Shown here: positions 55,501 to 64,000 of the stretch, one piece after another | Layout of the letters: each line of letters opens with the position of its first letter | How positions within the stretch are numbered: the first letter of the stretch is position 1 | Assembly (NCBI GenBank): GCA_037892935.1 | Contig: JAYXKI010000016.1 | Location: 124,001 to 188,000, forward strand | Direction of reading: 5' to 3' | DNA from: Phlebopus portentosus | Taxonomy: Eukaryota > Basidiomycota > Agaricomycetes > Boletales > Boletinellaceae | Length of the DNA: 64,000 bases | Translations under genes and position numbers: made by a program | Notes under the pieces: model-generated | What the model was told of the DNA's origin: nothing | What the model saw: only the letters and a program-made list of their open reading frames with translations | Databases searched by the model: none

Positions 55501-58431
55501 ACTCGCATTCCATGCGGTCCGAAGGAGTGGCACGAAATAAGTCCCCAAAGAGCACCAAAGGTTATCACCGACTTTAATGACCGTAAATTAAAGACCATAC
55601 ATCTGACTTGGCAACACTCACGATAGACATAGAAGATCGCGCTCCCATGTTAGCCACATACTTGATATGGATAGGACTCATAGCACGAAGGAAAGAGTGC
55701 GTCATATCCTTGAAAGCACGTGTCAAGGAATTGAAAGACATGAAAAACCTGGGAAGCATACCAGGGGCGTTTCGAGGTCCTCACGACTTCTCACGACTAG
55801 GCGAGCAGTTGGTTGAGATCGATTGTAAAGAAGCCGTACTTTGTCTGGAACGAAGGATGTCAGATTAACGACGATACTATCTGAAGACACTTACTGATTT
55901 TGTACAGTTCTCGAGCCTGGGTGTGATTGATAATGAGTGATATGTTTGTCGAGCGACAATAACCGACACACCTGGGCTGGAATATCTGAAGCAGGAAAGT
56001 GAAGTCCTTTGTAAAGATCGTGCGTCTGCCTCCAGTCCACCAATTCCGCTACCACTTGTCCGTTGTATTGCTCATCAAACTGATAGACTAAGACTCGATG
56101 GAATTGCGTCAAATCCTTTATTACTCCTACCACAACCTTAAGGAAAGTATCAAGGTCCGGTGCTGAGCTCAGTTGATCATTGACCTGAGCCAAGACAGCG
56201 AAGATATCCATTGTTCCAACACCCGTCTGGGCATTGCGTCGTGCCCGCGCCCGTTGTCGGGGACTGCGCCCGGCAGCCGCATCGAACGCGGCGCCACTTG
56301 CTCGTTCTCCCCCTGGGTTATGGAACGTACGATTGATGCGACGCATGCGCTCCAAAGCCTTCAGGGGTTTCGCATGGGAAGTTGTACTTTCGAAGACATC
56401 CTCCGGTCTTGGGAACCACTGGTCATCACCTTCCATATCTTGATTTGATAAGAAGAGCTCCGCAGGGTTCAACATCGAAGAAGCAATATTAGGAGCACTC
56501 TGAGGCGAGGCAACGAACGCTGGAGGCGTGTTTCCGACTGTCGGTCCTGGTGATGCATACATCTCGGTGGTAGAACCAGAGCCTCGACTAAAATCAGTCG
56601 CAGTGCTCGACGCTGACGCTGTACCGGAGCTTCTGCTACCCGGTTGAGATTCTGGGGATCCAGCCGGAACGTAATCACTTTGCAACGGCGGATATAACGG
56701 ATTATACAGGTCTCGTTCCAATTCGAACTCCAAAATAATAATGGATCGCTCGAAGGGTCTCGCCTTGCTCGCCTCGCTGTTGTTTTGCGACTTGTGTCGA
56801 GACGGTGGTCGATGTGCAGCGCACCAGCAAGTCCAGAAGCGTCTGTCGCCTTCCCGTTCCAGCTCTTCGTCCTCGTCAGAAGGTGCGCTACCAGGTTCAC
56901 CCCAGCCACTCAACAAGAAGACCTGAGGGTTATCATTGTTCTCTTGTTCGCCTTCGGAAAACTCTGAATCGTTTAGGAACTGAACGTTGTCCCAAAGCAG
57001 ATCTGCCTGGGTGTCAGGAAGCGTCTGAGTGAAGCACTCAAGCCCAAAGAGATATTGAGGGGAAAGCCCAAGAAGTTCTGTTGAATTCTGAGAAAACTTA
57101 GTTGCAGTGACGGCACACAAGCACGTCCGATGCTTTTACCTCTGACACTTGTCTTACTACCAGATTTCCAGTATTGTCATCCTCTTCTACGGCTATTAAA
57201 ACACCGAAACCTTGTACGGCTCCAGGCGCATGGATCGGCTTTCGGATAAAAGAAAAAATCAATCAAAAGAAACATGACGAATAAAAAATTGATTACATAC
57301 CTCATGCTCACATTTCGTCAAGGTGCCCTCTCTTCCAGTCAACACATGGAAGCCATTCTCGTCGACTACATACTCGAATCTAAACGTCACCAACTCGCTG
57401 GAAGTGCTCATATTTGAAGAGGACGCTTGATCCTGCGTCTCGCCTGTCGAGTCAGTTCCTGATAATCCTGATTGAACCCTTTCACCTCCGGAACCTTTCC
57501 CTCTGTCGGATCTACCCCATGGGTCTGACCCCGATCCGGAAAAGGGGCTTTGAACACTCCGTCGTGCTTGGCGACTTGAAATGAGAGAACCACCAGACGC
57601 AGAAGATCCGCGCTCGGATTCACCGCGGGAAGGTAAAGATGGGAGGTGTACAATCCCTGACTGACTGAAGTCAACAGGCTTTGAATGTGCAGGCTCGTCT
57701 CCCGACGCAGCTTGCAAAGGTTGTGGCATTCTGAGAGAAGGTGTCGTGTAAGCAGTTGCCAGCACTTCAGCTCCAGCAGACGAAATGGGCTCTGGATGAC
57801 GAGGGTCGTATTCGTCCGCGTCTCGATCTCCAGGAAGAATTAGCACGCGTTGTTCACTCCCATGACCAGGCACAGTTGGCGGACTACTGGAACCATCAGG
57901 GTTTTGAACAACAGACTCGTCTTTTTTCCCCCCGTGGTGCTTCTCTTTCGATTTACCCCCCGATTGGAGTGGGGATTTTGGAGTTGACTCCGTTGAGTGT
58001 ATTGAAGTGGACTCTGCGGGTCGAGAATGTTCTTCTCCACTCAAGGGGATGAACGGAGAGTCAAAAGGAAAAGGGATACTCCCCTCAGACAGAGAGCCTT
58101 CAGCACTACGACTGCCTTGGCTATTCGCGTTATCCTTCTCCCGTCTGATCTGAGCGGCAGCTTGGGATATGCTCATAGGAATAGGCTGGACGCCAATCGG
58201 ACCAGAGATCTCTGAAGCTGAAGGCTGATCGTGTCTTGCCGGTTGTATGCCGGAGAGGAGGGTGCGGACTGGGTAGACGTAGCTGGTCGAAGAGGAAGAA
58301 GAGGAGGAAGTAGTCGACAAATAGGATTGACCATATTCTTTGATAGAAGGAGGAGCGTGAGCGTGAGGACTAGTCGGTGCTTCCGATCCTTCGACAACGC
58401 CTGAATTTTTGCTTCCGTCGGGGCCCGACAT
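52545..58431 (-). CDS. phy1: fungal phytochrome, hybrid histidine kinase
   Basis: Nineteen exons joined by eye (1648 aa). Exon boundaries on the plus strand: 57301-58431, 57140-57238, 55972-57087, 55896-55917, 55762-55844, 55622-55708, 55401-55571, 55162-55349, 54885-55107, 54743-54832, 54608-54692, 54530-54557, 54400-54478, 54164-54345, 53995-54113, 53737-53943, 53149-53687, 52954-53093, 52545-52902. Order: Ser/Gly-rich extension (about 1-350), PAS with the bilin Cys of TKCEHEPIHAPGAVQGFGV (about Cys374), a low-complexity insert, GAF (FPASDIPAQARELYK), PHY (HSFGPHGMRVSFPVRQ; GKDFIVFLRKGQ), H-box SHEVRTPLNH (about His1097), N-box, G1 (GDTGCGI), G2 (GLGLGLAVV), and a receiver domain (VVEDD, phospho-Asp of ILMDIQMP about 1528, Lys of ILKPIEF). 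It is expected to be a red/far-red light sensor that autophosphorylates and feeds a phosphorelay. All key residues are present. Confidence 0.93.
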
Positions 58432-58652
58432 GGTGGTCGGTGAACGAAATGGTCGACGTCGGTCAGGAAAAGAAGGGTTTCGCAGGAAGCAACCTTGCTA
58501 GTGCAGGAAATGGAAACATGATGTTCACCTTCCTTCCTGTGGGCGGCGGGTCACAGAGCTCACTGTCGTGACGCAATTGTTTGGCATTGTGTGTTTTCCA
58601 TCATTCGCGCGAACTTTCCTTATCAAGAACTTGGCACGAACTTCTTCCATCC
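58432..58652. promoter_or_regulatory. 221-bp bidirectional promoter, phytochrome / hydrolase
   Basis: The region lies between the start codons of the phytochrome (58431, minus) and the ABHD12-like hydrolase (58653, plus). No TATA box is evident. It contains a CATTCGCGCG stretch near 58603. Confidence 0.45.
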
Positions 58653-60092
58653 ATGGCCATGGACAAGCTTTTAGCTAGGGGTCAGCTTTTCCTCCTCGCA
58701 CTTGCAGCACTCTACGTCACATTTCTGGGTCTCTTAACTATACCCTACTTTCAAAGGCAGTATGTATCTTCTATCGGTAGTAAGGGAAGAAATCCGACTG
58801 ATCATAAATTAAAGTGCGATTTTCTTTCATGCAGTGCGATGGCCTCTGCGCGCTGAGTTTAACAACCCGGTGAAATATGGTCTTCCTGGTGAGATGACCT
58901 TTATTCGGTTCTGGACCGGAAGTCCGTTTTTGATTGGTTATCATCAGCAAGCAGATCTCTGAACGTAAAGGTCGAGACCAGTGACAAACTCAAGCTTGGG
59001 GCCTGGCTTATCCTTCCTCCATCCGAATCAAAGAGCTCGCTGTTTGACGGACCTCCTAGCGAGGCCGAGATCTCAAAAAATTTATCAGAACTTCCCACAG
59101 TTCTTTTCTTTCACGGGAACGCTGCAACACGCGCAATTCCCCTTCGCGTTCTGCATTGTTCCAAGTTCGCGATGCGATTCAGAGCGAATGTCCTTGCTAT
59201 TGATTATCGCGGCTTTGGAGATTCTGAAGGTGTTCCTTCCGAGGAAGGTCTGATTTCTGATGCTCGCGCAGCATGGGACTGGGTGGTCAGTCGGGGAGCT
59301 AAACCAGAAAACGTCCTTCTGGTGGGCCTAAGCTTAGGCACTGGAGTTGTATCCGGCTTCGGTGCTGAGCTGGCTAAGGAAGGCGAGTGCCATCAAATTA
59401 TGTTCTGACTCTCCAGGTCCAGTAGGCTAATTGAGCCAGTAGATGTGCGACCTAGAGGCATTGTCCTGCTCTCTCCATTCAGGTCTATCAAATCACTATT
59501 ATCCGAATATCGACTCTTCAGCGCAATCCCTGTGTTGCAGCCTCTGGAATTTTTCCCTCCTCTTCAAGGTAGGCATTCCTTGATTTCAGTGTTCGTCTAC
59601 TCTAAGTTCGAATCGTGACTAGAGTTATTTGCGCATTTCTTGGTTACCAAATTCAACACGAGCGAAACTCTTCCTGTAGGATTCTAACGGCATCCCTGGA
59701 ATATGGATTCAACTGATATATTTTAGACCATCAAAGCTCCTATCCTCCTTGCACATTCGAAAGATGATTTTGCCGTCCCCCACGCGCATTCTCGAACTCT
59801 TTTCGATCGTTTTCTGGAAGAGTTCCTTCCGCCTGCTCCTTCTCTTCCCAGCTCGCACAGCGATATGAGGAATTTCGACTGGACCGCATTTAAAACTGCC
59901 AATGACGAACGGCTGGCAAGGAAGTCAGCTCTCGTCGATAGACAGGAGATTCCGGGCTTTGCGAATGTTCACCGATTGAATCGTACCAACAATTCCGGTG
60001 AGGTCATCTTCGTAGAGGCATCTTATGGTGGTCATAATAGGATAGGCCTTCAAGATAGTCTCATTGACCTTTTATACTCTACATTCTTTTGA
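58653..60092 (+). CDS. ABHD12/ABHD13-like alpha/beta hydrolase
   Basis: Six exons: 58653-58759, 58815-58888, 58948-59386, 59423-59568, 59623-59675, 59727-60092 (394 aa). An N-terminal membrane anchor (LFLLALAALYVTFLGLLTI) is followed by the hydrolase fold: FFHGNAATRA (oxyanion loop), DYRGFGDSEG, nucleophile elbow GLSLGTG, catalytic Asp region HSKDDFAVPH and catalytic His in ASYGGHNRIG. Relatives are ER-membrane lysophospholipases or monoacylglycerol lipases. The substrate here is inferred only. The 36-nt intron 59387-59422 is unusually short; other boundaries are conventional. Confidence 0.85.
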
Positions 60093-60775
60093 TACAGTTT
60101 TACCTGTATAGTATCATACACTTGCTTCATGCTCTGGGTTATCATTTTTAAAAAGCTTGCTGGAGGCGCATTAGCACGGCTTGTTCTGGAGGCTGATAAT
60201 GTAAAGTTCTGCGGTGCGCTTTTCGAGCTCGTGCATTTTCGTGTGAGAAGTACTAGTCGACCCTAGTACGTCGCCACATTCGAGCGATTAATAGGCTTGG
60301 CCGATTGAGAATCTCACCAAGTAGGAAACAACGGTCATGGCAAGATGAAGTACACGACTAAAAACCTGGCCATCTGTGTCTTCGGGGCGTGTACGTATTA
60401 TTTGTCCTTGTTGACTACAACCCAAATCAGGCAGTCGATACTCAAGAAAATTAACGTGCACTCGCCGTCTTCGTCCCACATGTTTCGTAAAGCACAAAAG
60501 ACGCTGTCCGCTTTCTTTCTTTCTTTCTTGTGAGGTTCTCCAGACGGACACGAAGAAGGAATATTTGAATGAGGCTGACCGAAATAATTTGCACCCTCGT
60601 TTATACCGGCATGCTGATTGTGTGATCGACGGCATGGAAAATGATGGAGTAGCTTCGACGCCTCTTTTCTTCTATTCCCCACTACCTTTCTGCCGCCTCT
60701 TACAACCTGCGTATTCTCATGGACTTGCAGTACTCATCTATGCAATAAAAATTTTACGACAACTTTACGACAGAT
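60093..60775. other. intergenic region and BOR1 promoter
   Basis: Short ORFs on both strands (60288-60635 minus, 60565-60783 plus) have no recognisable features. Nothing else is supported. Confidence 0.4.
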
Positions 60776-63004
60776 ATGGATGAACACGAGAAGAAGATCA
60801 GTCGCGAGGAGCCTTGTGAGAAAGGACCCGATGTGGCTGCAGATGGCCAGACCGCCCCACCGACTTTTGATGGCTCTGGTCCATCGTCAACAGCTGTATC
60901 AGCAAGACAGGGTCCCGGTCAGCGGCGCAACTTCATCATATCGTCAAAGTTGCCTTCTGTCCGACCGTTCTACGGGATCATACAAGACATCCGCTCTAGA
61001 GCTCCGTACTACGTTAGCGACTGGACCGAGGCTTGGAATTATAGAGTGATTCCAGCGACTTTGTTGATATTCTTTTCAAAGTGAGGGATTTTCTTATCTG
61101 ATCTTTAATCAGTCTATTAATACTTTATTGGGCAGTGTGCTGCCCGGAATTGCATTCTCTCTAGACTTGATAGAGACAACTAATCAATATGGTGTCGCGG
61201 AAGTTCTGCTGTCATCATTTATGGCCGCTTTCATCTTCTCCATCTTCGGCGCCCAGCCGCTGTGCATCGCTGGCGTCACAGGTCGGTCAAAATCAAAAGC
61301 AATACAAAATTGCTTTGTAATTAAACATATCAACAGGACCCATAACTGTCCTGAACAAGACTATCTTTGATATCATAGAAAAGCAGGACGATGCCCCGGA
61401 CTACCTACAGTTCGTAGGCTGGGTGTATCTCTGGGGAGCGATTCTGCATTGGATTACCGCGGCACTGAACTGTGCGTTCTTCCTTGCCTCGGGGTTTGAG
61501 TGAAACTTGACATGACATCTCATTTTAGGGTGTAATTTCCTTAAATATGTGACCCGGTTCTCCTGCGATACTTTCGGCTTTTTCGTCGCCTGGGTTTATC
61601 TGCAGTACGGCGTTCAAGTCGTAACTCGCCAATTTTCCAACTCGACCATCGAAGGAGCCTTCGTACAGATTATTCTTGCTCTCGTCATGCTTGTTACGAG
61701 CTTCGTCTTTCAGTCGCTTGCGCGGACGACGTACTTTCATAGACATGTTCGCCGATTCTTAGACGACTATGGCATGCCCATCTCGCTCGTTGTAAGTATG
61801 ACATCAAGGGCTATTCAATGTCTTTTAATGGTCATCTTCTGTAGGCTACTACTGGCTTGGCATATTGGGGCCGATTTAACGCTGCCAATCCCGAAACTTT
61901 ACCGATCTCTGGCGCCTTTCAGCCCGCTGGAGGGCGTGACTGGCTTGTAAGATTCTGGGAGCTACCTGGTAAATGGGTCGGTATAGCTTTCCCGTTCGGT
62001 TTCGTTCTTTGGGTACTGTTTTTCTTCGATCACAACGTTTCGGTAAGTCTATTGTTCGTGCTATTGAATAGCAACACCTACGTCTGACTTTTAGTCGCTC
62101 ATCGCGCAAGGCTCCGAATTCCCGTTGCGCAAGCCTCCTGGGTTCCATTATGACTTCTTCCTTCTCGGTATTACGACCTTCATCGCGGGACTGTTGGGTG
62201 TACCAGCACCCAATGGTCTCATTCCTCAGGCTCCCATACACACGACATCTCTTCTCGTAATGGGAAAAGCTAGAAAAGACGATATAGAAGAGCCAAAGGA
62301 GCAAATCGATTCGAACGCAACTAGCGAACGTGTTGACGGTACTTATCCTGAGCCGAACCCGAGCCCTGCTCGTCACGAGGTGCCCGTCGCAGTTGTCGAA
62401 CAGCGCGTTTCGAATCTCAGTCAAGGTGCCATGTGCCTTGTTCTCTTAACTGGTCCGTTCTTGCATATTTTGCATCTCATTCCGCGTGGTGTTCTGGCTG
62501 GTCTATTGTGAGTTTTCAAAGCAGAGGTCGAAGCTATCTTCTGACGCAACGCCTTTTAGCTGGTTTATGGGTGCAGATGCTCTACGGGGGAATGGGGTTA
62601 CGACGAAATTTCTTTATCTCATTCGTGACAAGCGCTTGACGCCTGCGAATGAGCCACTACGTAAAGTCCGGACGTCGCGTATCATCCTGTTCTCTGTGAT
62701 ACAATTGATCGGATTCGGTGCCACGTTTGCCATCGTACAGACCATCGGTAAGTGCATAGCTATGGTCTAAGCTGCATGTATTGATGGGCATTACCAGCTT
62801 CAATTGGGTTTCCTATCATTATCCTCCTTTTGATTCCAGTTCGGACTTCTCTTATCCCTCTACTGCCGTTCACAGAGGAGGAACTTGCAATTCTGGATAT
62901 GCCTACCGCCTCGCCATTTGTAAGCTTTTCATATCGTATTGCTAGGGCCATGCTCATAGAGTTGGAATTTCTAGACCATGGAATCTGTTGGCGGTTCACT
63001 GTAA
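60776..63004 (+). CDS. BOR1: borate/bicarbonate-type anion transporter (SLC4, BOR1-like)
   Basis: Nine exons: 60776-61080, 61136-61281, 61337-61471, 61529-61791, 61845-62042, 62095-62507, 62560-62747, 62798-62919, 62975-63004 (599 aa). After a hydrophilic N-terminus the SLC4 core begins at FYGIIQDIRSRAPYYVSDW. Conserved segments include FIFSIFGAQPLCIAGVTGPI, GWVYLWGAILH, FFFDHNVSSLIAQ, GVPAPNGLIPQAPIHTTSLL, and the fungal C-terminus TASPFTMESVGGSL. About 10-12 membrane helices. Yeast Bor1 exports borate at the plasma membrane; the same role is inferred. The penultimate and last exons are very short (122 and 30 nt). Confidence 0.92.
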
Positions 63005-64000
63005 CGTTCCAATCTGAAGGGGCTTAGGACTCCTCACTGACTGTACCAATCCAAGAACGGCCAAAAGGTTCCGGATAGTCTTATGCGTTCCATGACACGT
63101 CAAAAATGTATTGCGGAGTATTTGGTGTATGTAAAGTAGATATGAACGGGTAGAAATTTAATATGCTGAGTTGTCAATTCCCGAGTTCAGGATGAGGGCA
63201 ACAATTAACCTGAAGAACGGTTTTGTCAGTCATAAGCCATTCATGCGTCATTTTAGTCTTTCATACTCACCGCTGAGGATCATCGAACGCGGGCAACTTC
63301 AGTCAAGAATTTCCTGGCAAAAGCTCGCGTTATGCGGCCGTGTCCGTATACGATACGATCGGAACCCTATTTTCTGCCTTCATTTTCAAAGATTCATTAA
63401 CAAGGACATATTGCTGAAGATACGCCAGCGAAGCCAAAGAATGGCGCATAAGGCGGACAGACAAACATTTTTGAAGGTTGAGAGAAAAGTTGTGGCAGGA
63501 GAGTGGACCCGTAGCTCCTCTTGTGGCGATCAACTCAATCATATAAGCATCAACTGAGATTCTACACATAATTTTCCCAAACTCAAGCTCATTACAACAT
63601 CGTTTGCCAGTGTTCTGCCTATGAGATGATGAACAAAGTAAAACAGAGCACTGTGGGATTTGGACGATTGTCGAATAAGTTGTACGCCTGAAAACAGAAT
63701 ACCGTCTGGGAATGTAATGACGGTCGCTTGAGATATTTCGTTGTGAAGTACTCGAGAATGGACCGCACGAATAACGATATGTATATCCAAACCAATTTTT
63801 CTTGACTTGCTTGATTCTTATCGTTTCGTCTCCAACAAAAACTCCCTACGCAAGGCAGTTCGTAAGGGTACTGGGGAGGATCTTTGAGAAACAGCTATAA
63901 CCATATACTTTTCCGTTGTATGGCTCGGGACGTCTAAATGAGCATACTTTCGACGCAAACAGTCCTAGTTGATGATTATCCGTGCAACTGATCACAATCT
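63005..64000. other. 3' flank, no gene supported
   Basis: Open frames 63171-63557 (plus) and 63790-63539 (minus) show no domains, splice signals or composition expected of coding DNA. This may be the 3' UTR of BOR1 and the flank of a gene outside the window. Confidence 0.4.

Noticed and set aside
1..64000. CRISPR array, rRNA operon or prophage
   Set aside because: No regularly spaced short repeats with unique spacers, no rRNA-like sequence; introns and gene types are fungal nuclear.

Overview
The window reads as nuclear DNA of a filamentous basidiomycete (Agaricomycetes). A Rhizoctonia/Ceratobasidium-type fungus is plausible but not proven. The evidence is short 36-90 nt GT-AG introns with CTRAY-like branch points, a 19-exon fungal phytochrome, Tf1/sushi-like chromoviruses with CpG-depleted old copies, and Agaricomycete-type lineage-specific proteins.

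Layout. (1) 1-15093 is a nest of related Ty3/gypsy elements. A plus-strand copy (C: 3401-3491 and 12197-15093) was hit twice by minus-strand relatives only 91 bp apart: copy A (1-3400, running off the left edge) and copy B (3492-12196, GCTAA target duplication). Copy B itself carries an unidentified 2-kb insert (7127-9103). (2) 15094-17170 and 23791-25141 are old AT-rich remnants that received a solo LTR (16372-16776, CTCAT duplication) and a young, almost intact element (17176-23785, 421-bp LTRs differing at 3 sites, ATTAT duplication). (3) 25.1-44.1 kb is lineage-specific sequence: a tandem pair of multi-pass membrane proteins, a TTA-flanked MITE, a very small spliced gene, two inverted decayed copies of a TPR/MLP-like nucleoporin gene flanking a 569-aa orphan gene and a 675-bp inverted-repeat element, then two tandem mini-genes with the same exon structure. 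(4) 45.2-63.0 kb is ordinary compact gene space: URC1-like GTP cyclohydrolase, small subunit of serine palmitoyltransferase, SDR oxidoreductase, zinc-knuckle/SR protein, IWR1, hybrid-histidine-kinase phytochrome, ABHD12-like hydrolase and a BOR1-type borate transporter.

How the parts work together. The young element shows the parts of a self-primed chromovirus life cycle: TATA box, a predicted RNA 5' end complementary to the primer-binding site, a gag/pol -1 frameshift site, a chromodomain integrase and a polypurine tract. Two lesions in pol suggest it moved in trans. The core genes are not a pathway cluster. Three of them form head-to-head pairs with 139-221 bp between start codons. Exon structures were derived by eye from splice signals and frame continuity. 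For the core genes every exon phase adds up to an uninterrupted frame, but no transcript or database check was possible.
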